64,000 bases of DNA from Micromonospora sp. WMMD961 (GTDB taxonomy: Bacteria > Actinomycetota > Actinomycetes > Mycobacteriales > Micromonosporaceae): the NCBI RefSeq assembly GCF_029626145.1, contig NZ_JARUBJ010000002.1, positions 278,501-342,500 on the forward strand, written 5' to 3'. Every line of letters starts with the position of its first letter. Within the stretch, counting starts at the first letter, position 1. The notes below the pieces were generated by a model, which was not told where the DNA came from, ran no database searches, and saw only the letters and a list, made by a program, of their open reading frames with translations. Shown here piece after piece: positions 43,591 to 52,138 of this stretch. The position numbers and the translations under genes were made by a program.

Positions 43591-43658
43591 CGAGGCGTAC
43601 GGCTGGACGGGCGCCGGCCCGGCTTCCTGTTGTTGCTGGTGCTGACCTTGGCCATCTT
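43587..43658 (-). CDS. 22-codon leader peptide coupled to the P-type ATPase gene
   Basis: An ORF too short for standard calling: starts MAKVSTSNNR, is Arg/Pro/Ser-rich and ends RTPR, with no Cys or His. It has a strong GGGAGGACAAG ribosome-binding site, while the ATPase ATG has none; its TGA overlaps that ATG (ATGA). Codons are GC-ending as in real genes here. It may serve to load ribosomes onto the ATPase message or to sense translation conditions. Confidence 0.6.
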   Translation of the reverse strand, partial: KMAKVSTSNNRKPGRRPSSRTPR

Positions 43659-43806
43659 GTCCTCCCACGCCGCACGTCCGGCGGCCTGGCTTCCCGACCT
43701 GACGTCCGTTATGCCCCCTGAGTGGCGGAACTTTGTGTCGAGGCCGGCGCATGGACGGGGTGGGGCGTGGAATCCGACGACCATCACCGGACACGGGGAG
43801 GCCGGA

Positions 43807-44067
43807 ATGAGCACGCTGACGCGACACCTCAACGGCTCGCACGAGAACGTCCAGATGTACCAGCGACGAGTCGAGCTGCCGATGCTGGGTGAGGTGGCGG
43901 TGCCGCCACCGGACAAGGTCGTCTACTACGCCGGGCTCGGGGTGTTGGCTGCTCTCCAAGTCATCGAGTGGCCGATCGCTCTGGTGATCACCGCCGGTCA
44001 CCTGCTGGCAGACCAGCATTTTTCCGGCCTGGTACGCGGGGTCGGGGAGGCGTTGCAGGACGCCTGA
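43807..44067 (+). CDS. Small membrane-associated protein of unknown function
   Basis: An 86-residue protein after a GGGGAGG site. A soluble N-terminal part (MSTLTRHLNGSHENVQMYQR) leads to a hydrophobic stretch (VVYYAGLGVLAALQVIEWPIALVITAGHLLA) that could span the membrane once or as a hairpin. It is divergent from the ATPase operon and may be functionally linked to it. I do not recognise a named family. Confidence 0.7.
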   Translation: MSTLTRHLNGSHENVQMYQRRVELPMLGEVAVPPPDKVVYYAGLGVLAALQVIEWPIALVITAGHLLADQHFSGLVRGVGEALQDA

Positions 44068-44088
44068 CGAGAGCCAGGTCACCGGCGA

Positions 44089-44119
44089 TTGACCTCAATC
44101 CGGGTTGAGGTCGCATGCT
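44089..44119 (+). promoter_or_regulatory. SoxR/MerR-type promoter-operator of the MFS gene
   Basis: An inverted repeat CCTCAA-6-TTGAGG (within GACCTCAATCCGGGTTGAGG) sits between a TTGACC -35 (44089-44094) and a CATGCT -10 (44114-44119), with a 19-base spacer. The long spacer and dyad match MerR-family promoters, and the half-sites match the SoxR box of enterics and streptomycetes. The predicted start coincides with the ATG (44126). Confidence 0.75.
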
Positions 44120-44125
44120 CGGTGC

Positions 44126-45514
44126 ATGCCGAGCACAGTCGCCCCCGCCACACCCACCGCGGCCGGGCTGTTCGCGCCCCGGCTGCGAGCGATGACGGTG
44201 GGCAGCGTCGCGCTGATCTCGTTGCTCGCGTTCGAGGCGTTGGCAGTCGGTACGGCGATGCCGACCGTCGCCCGCAGCCTGGACGGGCTGGCGCTGTACG
44301 GGATCGCGTTCGGCGGGCCCTTCGCGACGGGTGTGCTGGCCATGGTCGTGTCCGGCATCTGGTGCGACGCCCGGGGGCCTCGGGGACCGATGTGGCACGG
44401 CGTCGCATGGTTCGTGGTGGGGTTGCTGATCGCCGGAACCGCGCCCGTGATGAGTGCGCTGGTCGTCGGGCGGGCAGTGCAGGGTTTCGGCTCCGGGCTG
44501 CTCTCGGTGGCGCTCTACGTGATCGTCGGGCAGGCGTACCCCCAGGAGCTGCACCGGAAGATCTTCGCGGCGTTCGCGGCGGCGTGGGTCGTACCGTCGC
44601 TGGTGGGGCCTGCGGTCGCCGGCCTGATCGTGCAGTACCTGGGCTGGCGGTGGGTTTTCCTGGCGGTCCCGGCGGTGGCCGTGCCGGCGGTCCTGCTGAT
44701 CCATCCGGGCCTTCGGTCGCTGGGTCGGAGTGCGGCGACCGGTCCGCCGGCCGGTGCGGCGGAGCGGATCGGGTGGGCGTGCGGTGCCGCGCTGAGTGCC
44801 GCGCTGCTGCACATCGGGGGTCAGCAGCGCGGCACCTCCGCCATCGTGTTGATCGTCATCGCCGTGGTCGGCCTGCTGGTCTGCGCCCCGCGCCTGCTGC
44901 CGGCCGGCTTCCTCACGGCGGCGCGCGGGCTGCCGACAGTCGTCGGTCTGCGCGGTCTGGCGTCGGCGGCGTTCGTCGGCGCCGAGGTCGTCATCCCGTT
45001 GATGCTCTCCCGGGAGCGGGGCTTCTCGCCGACTGCGGCCGGGCTGGTCCTCACGGTCGGCGCGTTGGCCTGGTCGGTGGGCTCCTGGTTGCAGGGTCGG
45101 ATTCCGGTGCCGATCTCCCGGGCCAGCCTGCCGCGCGCCGGGCTGACCTGCATCACCGTCGGCACCGCCGCGGTGGCGCTGGCCGTCCGGCCGGAGCTGC
45201 CGGTGAGTGTCGCCGTGGTCGGCTGGGCGGTCGCCGGCCTCGGCATGGGCTTGCTCTACCCGTCGTTGTCGGTGCTCACCCTGGAGCTGTCCGCCCCGGG
45301 TGAGCAGGGTCGTAACAGTTCCTCGCTGCAACTGGGCGACTCTCTCTTCGCGGCGACCGTGCTGGCGCTGACCGGGGCCGTGCTGGCGGCGGGCGGCGCG
45401 CCCGGCCCGGCGAGTTACACGCTGACTCTGGTGGTGGCGGCGGCTCTCGCGCTGCTCGGGGCGTTGCTGGCCGGCCGGGTCGTGGTGGGTGGGAGCACGC
45501 GACCGCTCGGGTGA
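44126..45514 (+). CDS. MFS drug exporter
   Basis: A 462-residue transporter starting MPSTVAP. Many hydrophobic helices fit a 12-14-helix major facilitator exporter. Signatures are DARGPRGPMWHGVAWFVVG (motif A-like) and RAVQGFGSGLLSVALYV (motif C-like, as in drug:H+ antiporters). The SoxR-like box upstream suggests induction by redox-cycling compounds, as for known SoxR-controlled exporters. No ribosome-binding site is visible; the promoter predicts a leaderless mRNA. An in-frame ATG at 44105 lies before the predicted transcript start. Confidence 0.88.
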   Translation: MPSTVAPATPTAAGLFAPRLRAMTVGSVALISLLAFEALAVGTAMPTVARSLDGLALYGIAFGGPFATGVLAMVVSGIWCDARGPRGPMWHGVAWFVVGLLIAGTAPVMSALVVGRAVQGFGSGLLSVALYVIVGQAYPQELHRKIFAAFAAAWVVPSLVGPAVAGLIVQYLGWRWVFLAVPAVAVPAVLLIHPGLRSLGRSAATGPPAGAAERIGWACGAALSAALLHIGGQQRGTSAIVLIVIAVVGLLVCAPRLLPAGFLTAARGLPTVVGLRGLASAAFVGAEVVIPLMLSRERGFSPTAAGLVLTVGALAWSVGSWLQGRIPVPISRASLPRAGLTCITVGTAAVALAVRPELPVSVAVVGWAVAGLGMGLLYPSLSVLTLELSAPGEQGRNSSSLQLGDSLFAATVLALTGAVLAAGGAPGPASYTLTLVVAAALALLGALLAGRVVVGGSTRPLG

Positions 45515-45565
45515 TCCGGGGAAACGGCCGCATCCGAACCGGTCGGGACGGGAGGATGACGGGCG

Positions 45566-46219
45566 ATGAACTTCCTGACCATCCTGCCGCTCGCCGTGGT
45601 GATGGTCGCCGGGTCCCAACTGGTCGTGGCGGTCTTCCTCGCCTCGTCGAACCGGCCCCGGGCGGCGTCGCTGGGCTTCCTCGTCGGCGCCGGGCTGGTG
45701 GTCGGGGCCGGAGTGACGGTGAGCTGGCTGTTGACCCGTTGGGTGGGCGGCCTGGCCGCCGACGCCAGTGCCGTCGCCGGCAAGGTCGATCGCGGTCCCG
45801 CCATCGACCTGGTGGTTCTCGCACTGCTGGTCAGTCTGGCCGTGGTGGTGTGGGTCAGGCGCAACCGGTCCGGGCCACCGAGATGGCTGGGAAGCATCGA
45901 ACGTGCCGAACCCCGTCAGGCGGTGCGACTGGGCGCGTTGCTCTTCGTGGTGACACCGACGGACGACCTGACCATGGCCGCCGTCGGCGCGAGCGTGGCC
46001 CGGCACAACCTGCCGTGGTGGCACCTGGTGCCGTTCGTGCTGCTCACCGTTCTTCTGCTCGCGCTGCCCCTGCTCGCGTTGCTGCTGCTCGGGGACAGGG
46101 CGGCGCGGGCGCTGACCCGGATGCGGGAATGGGCCGAGGGGCACGCCTGGATCGTCAACGAGATCGTGATCGCGTTCTTCGCGTTGCTGACCGTGCTGGA
46201 CCTGATCCGTTCCGGGTGA
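45566..46219 (+). CDS. GAP family membrane protein
   Basis: A 217-residue protein with about six membrane helices: MNFLTILPLAVVMVAGSQLVVAVFLASS first, then VGAGLVVGAGVTVSWLL, DLVVLALLVSLAVVVWV, RLGALLFVVTPTDDLTMAAVGASVA, LVPFVLLTVLLLALPLLALLLLG, and NEIVIAFFALLTVLDLI. The repeated internal pattern fits the GAP/Sap-like family (mycobacterial glycopeptidolipid-addressing proteins), related to LysE-type exporters. The substrate is unknown. Confidence 0.78.
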   Translation: MNFLTILPLAVVMVAGSQLVVAVFLASSNRPRAASLGFLVGAGLVVGAGVTVSWLLTRWVGGLAADASAVAGKVDRGPAIDLVVLALLVSLAVVVWVRRNRSGPPRWLGSIERAEPRQAVRLGALLFVVTPTDDLTMAAVGASVARHNLPWWHLVPFVLLTVLLLALPLLALLLLGDRAARALTRMREWAEGHAWIVNEIVIAFFALLTVLDLIRSG

Positions 46220-46332
46220 GCCGCCGCACTCCCGGTCACGGGGGCGCCGCCTGTGCCGTCGACACCGGTGGGCCCGACGGCTCATCGAACGGGCAGGTGT
46301 GCCGCGGTTCGCGGCCGGAGCAGGAGGATGGG

Positions 46333-47115
46333 ATGAGGGTTCTGGTCACCGGAGCGGGCGGTCGCCTGGGGCGTGCAATGCTCGCCCGGCTGCGCGACGA
46401 CGGTGTCACAGTCCGGGCCACCAGCCGACAGTGGCGTACCGACTCCGAGGTCGAGTGGGTGGTGGCGGACCTCGCGACGGGCGATGGGCTGGACGAGGCG
46501 GTGGCCGGGGTGGACGCCGTGCTGCACCTGGCGTCCGCCCCGCAGGGCGGGCAGACCTACCAGGTGGACGTGCTGGGTACCCGCCGGCTGGTGGTGGCCG
46601 CCGGTGCCGCCGGGGTGGGACACCTCGTCTACATCTCGATCGTCGGGGTGGACCGGGTGCCGATCCCGTACTACCGGCACAAGCTCTCCGCCGAACAGGT
46701 GGTGGCGGCCGGACCGGTGCCGTGGTCGGTGCTGCGGGCCACCCAGTTCCCGCAGTTCCTCGACGACCTGCTCACCACCAGCTCGCGGTTGGGGCCGGTG
46801 ATCGGGGACCGGGCGGTGCTCGCCCAACCGGTCGATCCGGGCGAGGTGGCGGCGCGGTTGGCGGCTCGGCTGGTCGCTGGTCCGCTGGGCGGCATCGAGG
46901 AGTTCGGCGGGCCGCAGGTGCTCCGCTTCGACGAGGCGGTACGGGCGTGGCGGGAGGCCCGAGGCTCGCGCCGACCGCTGCTGCCGGTGCGGATCCCCGG
47001 CCGACTCGGTCGTGAGTTGCGCGCCGGGGGTCTCGTCACCGAGGCAGTGCCCCGGGGCGTCCGTACCTGGGCCGACCACCTCGCTGACACGTACGGGGGA
47101 ACCGACCGGAGATGA
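46333..47115 (+). CDS. NAD(P)-binding NmrA/epimerase-like oxidoreductase
   Basis: A 260-residue Rossmann-fold protein. The dinucleotide site reads VLVTGAGGRLGRAM; VDAVLHLASAPQGG and VYISIVGVDRVPIPYYRHK follow, with Y and K in the SDR-like order (YYRHK). The remainder resembles NmrA/epimerase proteins that sense or use NAD(P). Strong AGGAGGATGGG ribosome-binding site. No pathway can be assigned from the neighbours. Confidence 0.85.
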   Translation: MRVLVTGAGGRLGRAMLARLRDDGVTVRATSRQWRTDSEVEWVVADLATGDGLDEAVAGVDAVLHLASAPQGGQTYQVDVLGTRRLVVAAGAAGVGHLVYISIVGVDRVPIPYYRHKLSAEQVVAAGPVPWSVLRATQFPQFLDDLLTTSSRLGPVIGDRAVLAQPVDPGEVAARLAARLVAGPLGGIEEFGGPQVLRFDEAVRAWREARGSRRPLLPVRIPGRLGRELRAGGLVTEAVPRGVRTWADHLADTYGGTDRR

Positions 47116-47152
47116 GAGCAACAACGGTTCACGTTCGTCTTACGGTGGCGCC

Positions 47153-47347
47153 ATGTTCGCTGTCGTCACCACGGTGATCCTCTACGTCTTCGGATTCGTC
47201 TTCCTCTATGGCGTGATCCGGCTGGGTGTCCGCCACGCGCTGGAGGACCTGGAGTTGCAACGGGCCAAGGCCAGGCGTGAGGAGGAGTTGGCGGCTGCCC
47301 GCGACCGCTCCTTCATGCGCGACAACGCGTTCCTCGCCGGCAGTTGA
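47153..47347 (+). CDS. Small membrane protein with charged tail
   Basis: A 64-residue protein: one N-terminal helix (MFAVVTTVILYVFGFVFLYG) then an amphipathic charged tail (LEDLELQRAKARREEELAAARDRS). The ATG is preceded by TTACGGTGGCGCC, a weak site. Family not recognised. It could be a membrane anchor or scaffold. Confidence 0.6.
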   Translation: MFAVVTTVILYVFGFVFLYGVIRLGVRHALEDLELQRAKARREEELAAARDRSFMRDNAFLAGS

Positions 47348-47442
47348 GTACTGGCGCGGTCCGGCCCGGGCCGGTGGTGTCGCGGGACGGCTCGGGAGCC
47401 GCCGGGCGATTCGGCAGCACGGATGCGAGGATCGCACCCGTG

Positions 47443-47991
47443 ATGGGAACGCTGAAGACCGAACCGGCCCGCGCACGCCTCGACCTGCTCGCCCCGCCCG
47501 TGGCGGAGGCCATCGCGCAGTGGCCCGCCGACGCGCCGGTGGACGTCAACGACGTGCTGGTGGCGCCGATCGACGCCGACCTCGCCGACACGGCCGCATT
47601 CTGCGAGGCGTACGAGGTGGGGTTGGACGTGTCGGCCAACTGCGTCGTGGTGGCCGGCAAGCGGGACGGTGTGGTGCGTTACGCGGCCTGCATCGTCCTG
47701 GCCACCACTCGGGCCGACGTGAACGGGGTGGCCCGCCGGACGTTGGACGTCCGTAAGGCGAGCTTCGCGCCGATGGCCGACGCGGTCGAGCTGACCGGCA
47801 TGGAGTACGGCGGCATCACCCCGATCGGGCTGCCGGCGCAGTGGCCGATCCTGGTCGACTCGCGGGTGATCGCCACCCCGCACGTGATCGTCGGATCGGG
47901 CGTACGGCACAGCAAGATCGCACTGCCGGGGCCGGCGTTGGGAGCGCTGCCCGGCGCTCAGGTGGTGGAAGGCCTGGCCAAGCCGGCCTGA
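47443..47991 (+). CDS. YbaK/prolyl-tRNA deacylase-family protein
   Basis: A 182-residue protein, MGTLKTEPARARLDLL at the start. The YbaK/EbsC fold shows CEAYEVGLDVSANCVVVAG, LATTRADVNGVARRTLDVRKASFAP, and MEYGGITPIGLPAQWPILVD, with the strong conserved GGITPIG loop. Members hydrolyse mischarged aminoacyl-tRNA (e.g. Cys-tRNAPro); proS lies about 1.7 kb downstream. The start at 47443 follows a GTG at 47440, and a longer in-frame start exists at 47344. Followed by a terminator containing a parS-like site. Confidence 0.85.
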   Translation: MGTLKTEPARARLDLLAPPVAEAIAQWPADAPVDVNDVLVAPIDADLADTAAFCEAYEVGLDVSANCVVVAGKRDGVVRYAACIVLATTRADVNGVARRTLDVRKASFAPMADAVELTGMEYGGITPIGLPAQWPILVDSRVIATPHVIVGSGVRHSKIALPGPALGALPGAQVVEGLAKPA

Positions 47992-47994
47992 CCA

Positions 47995-48050
47995 GCAACC
48001 GACATCGATGTTGTTGCACGTGAAACATCGTGATCATCGATGTCGGTTGC
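47995..48050. terminator. Bidirectional terminator with a parS-like sequence in its loop
   Basis: Perfect 16-bp arms GCAACCGACATCGATG and CATCGATGTCGGTTGC between convergent genes. The 24-base loop contains GTTGCACGTGAAAC (48013-48026), one base off the parS core. Confidence 0.85.
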
Positions 48051-48059
48051 CGTGTCGGC

Positions 48060-48695
48060 TCAGTGGGCCGCGGCTTCGCGTTGCTCGACCTCGGCGAACG
48101 CGGCGAGCAGCGTCTGCACCTCCTGCGCGCCGGATACCGCGTACTTTCCGGCCAGGACGAACGTCGGCACGCTGGTGATGCCGAGGCCCCGAGCGGTGGC
48201 GAGCTGGGCCTCGACGTCGGCGACGCGCTCGTCGGAGTCGAGGAATCGTCGTGCGTCGGCCGGATCGAGGCCGATGTCACCGGCCAGCGCGGCCAGCGCC
48301 TCCCGGGAGCCGACGTCGACGCCGTGGTTGAAGTGCGCCTGGTAGAGCGCCTCCACCATCTCGGCCGCCCGACCGTGGTCGGTGGCGTAGGAGACCAGCC
48401 GGTGCGCGTCGAAGGTGTTCGCGATCACCGCGCGGTCGTAGTCCAGTCGGAGACCGTCAGCCGCCGCGACCTGGGTCACGTGGTCGACCATCTGCCGGGC
48501 GCGCTCCGGGCCGCCGAACTTGCCAGCCAGCGCCTCCACCAGCGGAAGAGGCTCGGGGACCGGCGACGGGTCGAGCTGGAACGGCCGGTAGTGGACCGTC
48601 ACCTCACCCTCGTAGCTGGCGAGGGCCTCGTCCAGGCGGCGCTTGCCGATGTAGCACCACGGGCAGATCACGTCCGCGTAGATCTCGATCTCCAT
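48060..48695 (-). CDS. DsbA-family FrnE-like thiol-disulfide oxidoreductase
   Basis: A 211-residue protein with a thioredoxin-like DsbA fold: MEIEIYADVICPWCYIGKRR with the CPWC active site, a helical insert (VEALAGKFGG, MVDHVTQVAAADGL) and the cis-Pro loop SVPTFVLAGKYAVSGAQ. There is no signal peptide, so it is cytosolic, matching the FrnE subfamily rather than periplasmic DsbA. The redox partner is unknown. Confidence 0.9.
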   Translation of the reverse strand: MEIEIYADVICPWCYIGKRRLDEALASYEGEVTVHYRPFQLDPSPVPEPLPLVEALAGKFGGPERARQMVDHVTQVAAADGLRLDYDRAVIANTFDAHRLVSYATDHGRAAEMVEALYQAHFNHGVDVGSREALAALAGDIGLDPADARRFLDSDERVADVEAQLATARGLGITSVPTFVLAGKYAVSGAQEVQTLLAAFAEVEQREAAAH

Positions 48696-48715
48696 GATCG
48701 TTGGCAACCTCGCGG

Positions 48716-49144
48716 TCAGTCGAGTTGTTCCCGGATCTGCCGCTTGAGACGCCCCAGGATCGCCGTGCCGCCGCGAATCCGCAGAGGGCTGATCGCCTGC
48801 GCCAGCCCCATCCGCTGATAGAGGTCGTCCGGCACGGCGAGCACCTGCTCGGCGCTCGCGCCCGCGAGCCCTTCGGCGAGGATCCCGGCGAACGCCCGGG
48901 TGGTCGGCGCTTCCGGTGGGCAGTCGAAGAGCGTCGCCACGGTGCCGTCCGGGGTCACCTTGGCACGCAGGAAGAACGATGTCTGACACTCGGGCACCTG
49001 CTCCATGCCCTCGCGTTCGACGGTGCCCTCCGGCAGCACCGGGATGACGTCCGCGTACTCCAGGAGCATCTCCAGCACCAAATCGCGCGGCGCGGCGGCG
49101 AACTCGTCAACGATCTCGGCCAGTCGGGCCGGCATGTCAGCCAT
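48716..49144 (-). CDS. SufE-family sulfur acceptor
   Basis: A 142-residue protein with the SufE fold: the start ARLAEIVDEFAAAP, then EREGMEQVPECQTSFFL containing the sulfur-accepting C53, and FAGILAEGLAGASAEQVLAVPDDL. It accepts persulfide sulfur from a cysteine desulfurase. In this orientation it precedes the FrnE-like gene, 20 bases away, so they may be co-transcribed. No suf operon is adjacent. Confidence 0.93.
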   Translation of the reverse strand: MADMPARLAEIVDEFAAAPRDLVLEMLLEYADVIPVLPEGTVEREGMEQVPECQTSFFLRAKVTPDGTVATLFDCPPEAPTTRAFAGILAEGLAGASAEQVLAVPDDLYQRMGLAQAISPLRIRGGTAILGRLKRQIREQLD

Positions 49145-49179
49145 GCGTCGAGGCTACCGCCGTCGTGCCGGGGCCCCGG

Positions 49180-49605
49180 TCACACGGTGGGTGACTGCTC
49201 GCTGATCTCGCTGAGCGCGCTGGTGGGGTCGAGCTGCATGGCCAGATCGCCGAGCGAGACGATCCCCACCAGCTTGCGATCGGTGTCACAGACCAGCACC
49301 CGCCGGATGCCCCGGTCCCGCATGAGCGCCGCCGCCTCACTCGCCGTGCAGTGCTGCTCGATCATGACGACCTCGCGGGTGACGATCGAGCCGATGGTGG
49401 TGGCCGCAGGGGAGCTGTTCTCCGCCACGGCCCGCACCACGATGTCCCGGTCGGTGAGCATGCCGGCGAGGCTGGCACCTTCGGTGACCACCACGTCGCC
49501 GATGTCGGCCTCCTTCATCACCCTGGCCGCCTCGTCCAGGGTGGTTTCGGCCGGCAGGTACACGACCTGTTTGGTCATCACGTCACTGACCCGGTACTCG
49601 GTCAT
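49180..49605 (-). CDS. CBS-domain pair protein
   Basis: A 141-residue protein consisting of two CBS modules: MTEYRVSDVMTKQVVYLPAETTLDEAARVMKEADIG, then DRDIVVRAVAENS, TREVVMIEQHCTASEAAALMRDRGIRR and IVSLGDLAMQ. Pairs like this bind adenosine nucleotides and act as small regulatory proteins. There is no other domain. The target is unknown. Confidence 0.92.
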   Translation of the reverse strand: MTEYRVSDVMTKQVVYLPAETTLDEAARVMKEADIGDVVVTEGASLAGMLTDRDIVVRAVAENSSPAATTIGSIVTREVVMIEQHCTASEAAALMRDRGIRRVLVCDTDRKLVGIVSLGDLAMQLDPTSALSEISEQSPTV

Positions 49606-49663
49606 GAGAGCCTCTCCGAAGATGTTTCCACCGATCCGACAGCACTACCCCGTGACGCGGTAG

Positions 49664-51433
49664 TTACACCAGGTTTCCCCGCTCCCGGCGCACCTCCTGG
49701 ACGAGCCGCTCCACCAGACCTTCCAGCGGTAACTCGGAGCGCCCGTCGCCGGCCCGCTCGCGCAGCTCGACGTACCCGTCGGCGAGTCGGCGGCCGACCA
49801 CGACGGCCCGGGGGATGCCGATCAGCTCGGCGTCGGTGAACTTCACCCCGGCCGAGACGTGCGTGCGGTCGTCGACCAGCACCCGCAGGCCGGCGGTGGC
49901 GAGACGCCCGCCGAGCTCCAGCGCCGCGTCGAGCTGCGGGCCCTTGCCCGCGACCACCAGGTGTACGTCGCACGGCGCGATCGCCGCCGGCCAGACCAGC
50001 CCGCGGTCGTCGTGGTGCTGCTCGGCGACCGCCGCCACCGCCCGGGACACCCCGATGCCGTAGCAACCCATGGTCGGCCGGACCGGCTTACCGGCGGGCC
50101 CGAGCACGTCGACCGCGAAGGCGTCGGTGAACCGGCGGCCGAGCTGGAAGATGTGCCCGATCTCGATGCCCCGCCGGATGGTCAGCTCACCGTCGCCGCA
50201 GTCCGGGCAGGGGTCACCGGCCCGCACCTCGGCCGCCTCGATCGTGCCGTCCGGGGTGAAGTCCCGCCCGCAGACCACAGCGGTCGCGTGGCGGCCCGGC
50301 TCGTTCGCCCCGGTCAACCAGGCCGAGCCGATCACCACCCGAGGATCGACCAGGTAACGGATGCCCAGCTTGTCGAGCAGTTGCGGCCCGATGTAGCCGC
50401 GGATCAACTCGGGATGCTCGGCCCACTCCTCGAAGACGGCCACCTGGGCGGGGTGCAGGGCGGCGCCGACCCGCTTGAGGTCGACCTCCCGGTCACCGGG
50501 CAGCCCGATCACCAGAGGCTCGGCCCGGTCCGCGCCCGGCTGACGGACGGACAACACGACGTTCTTCAGGGTGTCGGCGGCGGTCCAGCCGTCCCGACCG
50601 CCCAACCGGCGGGCGTTCGCCAGCTCCACCAGGCTGGCGATCGTCGGTGTCTCCGGTGTGTCGTGCACCTCGACGGGAGGCTGCCCGGTCGGGTCTCCGG
50701 CAGCCGGTGCCCGGGTGACCACCGCTTCGGTGTTGGCCGCGTAGTCGCAGGCGGTGCAGCCGACGTAGGTGTCCTCGCCGACCGGTGTCGCCGCCAGGAA
50801 CTCCTCCGACGCGGAGCCACCCATCGCGCCGGACATCGCGTGCACCACCGTGTAGTCGAGACCCAACCGGTCGAAGATCCGCCGGTACGCCGCACGATGC
50901 CGCGCGTACGCGTCCCGCAGCCCCGCCTCGTCCAGGTCGAAGGAGTACGCGTCCTTCATCAGGAACTCCCGGCCGCGCAGCAGCCCGGCCCGGGGCCGCG
51001 CCTCGTCCCGGAACTTCGTCTGCACCTGGAACAGCGTCACCGGGAAGTCCCGGTACGACGTGAACAGGTCCTTGACCAGCAGCGCCGCCATCTCCTCGTG
51101 GGTGGGCGCCAACAGGTGCTCGGCACCGCGCCGGTCGGCGAGGGTGAAGATGTCGTCGCCGTACTCCGTCCACCGGCCGCTGGTCCGGTAGGGCTCGGCG
51201 GGCAGCAGCGCCGGGAAGTGCACCTCCTGGTCGCCGATCGCGATCAGCTCGTCGCGGACCACCTCGGTGATCCGGTCCAGCACCAACGTGCCCAGCGGCA
51301 GCCAGGTGTAGCCGCCCGGTGCGGCGCGTCGGACGTAGCCGGCACGCAGCAGCAGCCGATGGCTCGGCACCTCCGCGTCGGCCGGATCCTCGCGCAGGGT
51401 CCGCAGCAACAGGGTCGACATGCGTAGCAGCAT
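49664..51433 (-). CDS. proS: Prolyl-tRNA synthetase (bacterial type with editing domain)
   Basis: A 589-residue class II synthetase. The N-terminal part has RLLLRAGYVRRAAPGGYTWLPLG and LAPTHEEMAALLVKDL (motif 2 region); the inserted editing domain lies around TPETPTIASLVELANAR; motif 3 is MGCYGIGVSRAVAAVAEQHHD, and the C-terminal anticodon-binding domain has VLVDDRTHVSAGVKF. Two starts are possible: ATG 51433 (MLLRMSTLL) and ATG 51421. The YbaK-like gene 1.7 kb away may complement its editing. Confidence 0.96.
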   Translation of the reverse strand: MLLRMSTLLLRTLREDPADAEVPSHRLLLRAGYVRRAAPGGYTWLPLGTLVLDRITEVVRDELIAIGDQEVHFPALLPAEPYRTSGRWTEYGDDIFTLADRRGAEHLLAPTHEEMAALLVKDLFTSYRDFPVTLFQVQTKFRDEARPRAGLLRGREFLMKDAYSFDLDEAGLRDAYARHRAAYRRIFDRLGLDYTVVHAMSGAMGGSASEEFLAATPVGEDTYVGCTACDYAANTEAVVTRAPAAGDPTGQPPVEVHDTPETPTIASLVELANARRLGGRDGWTAADTLKNVVLSVRQPGADRAEPLVIGLPGDREVDLKRVGAALHPAQVAVFEEWAEHPELIRGYIGPQLLDKLGIRYLVDPRVVIGSAWLTGANEPGRHATAVVCGRDFTPDGTIEAAEVRAGDPCPDCGDGELTIRRGIEIGHIFQLGRRFTDAFAVDVLGPAGKPVRPTMGCYGIGVSRAVAAVAEQHHDDRGLVWPAAIAPCDVHLVVAGKGPQLDAALELGGRLATAGLRVLVDDRTHVSAGVKFTDAELIGIPRAVVVGRRLADGYVELRERAGDGRSELPLEGLVERLVQEVRRERGNLV

Positions 51434-51607
51434 GGGCGCAGCCTAGGACCGTGCCGGCCGACCGGGCGACCCAATTCGGGTGATTCCGGAGACGTGGGGC
51501 GGTGGATGCTGTGCGGGCATCGCGGCGGCAACCATCGCCGCGGCCGCTCGCGTCTGGGAAGGCAGCACCTCACCCCCCCCGCCTCACTACCCGAAGGATC
51601 GGCCCGT

Positions 51608-52138
51608 GTGGACCCTCTGCTGAGTGAGTTCGACTCGTTCGTCCGTACCCGCACGCCGGCGTTGCTGCGCTCGGCCTACCTGCTCACCGGTGACCAGCAC
51701 CTGGCCGAGGACCTCGTCCAGTCGGCCCTGGCCCGAACCCACCGGTCCTGGAACCGGCTGCACCACAGCGGCAACGCCGAGGCGTACACCCGCAAGACCA
51801 TGTACCACCTGCAGGTGTCCTGGTGGCGACGACGCCGGATACCCGAGTCGATGCCGGGCGACCTGCCCGAGCCACGCGGAGGCGGCTCGGCCCCGGACCA
51901 CGCCCACCAGACCAGCCTGCGGCTCACTCTCCGGGCCGCGTTGGCGAAGCTCTCCCCGAAACAGCGTGCCGTGCTGGTGCTGCGGTTCTTCGAGGACCGC
52001 ACCGAGGTGGAGACCGCCGACCTGCTCGGGGTCACCGTGGGCACGGTGAAGAGCCAGACGGCGAAGTCGCTGGCCAAGCTGCGCGTTGTCGCGCCCGAAC
52101 TCGCCGAGCTGTACGTCCTGGAAGGAAGCGCCCGATGA
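51608..52138 (+). CDS. SigE-family ECF sigma factor
   Basis: A 176-residue sigma factor from GTG 51608 after GAAGGATCG. Region 2: LLRSAYLLTGDQHLAEDLVQSALARTH and YTRKTMYHLQVSWWRRRR. Region 4: LSPKQRAVLVLRFFEDRTEVETADLLGVTVGTVKSQ. This is the actinobacterial SigE-like (SACE) family. Its stop overlaps the start of a membrane propeller protein (ATGA, 52135-52138), which is the likely sensor or anti-sigma partner. Confidence 0.93.
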   Translation: MDPLLSEFDSFVRTRTPALLRSAYLLTGDQHLAEDLVQSALARTHRSWNRLHHSGNAEAYTRKTMYHLQVSWWRRRRIPESMPGDLPEPRGGGSAPDHAHQTSLRLTLRAALAKLSPKQRAVLVLRFFEDRTEVETADLLGVTVGTVKSQTAKSLAKLRVVAPELAELYVLEGSAR

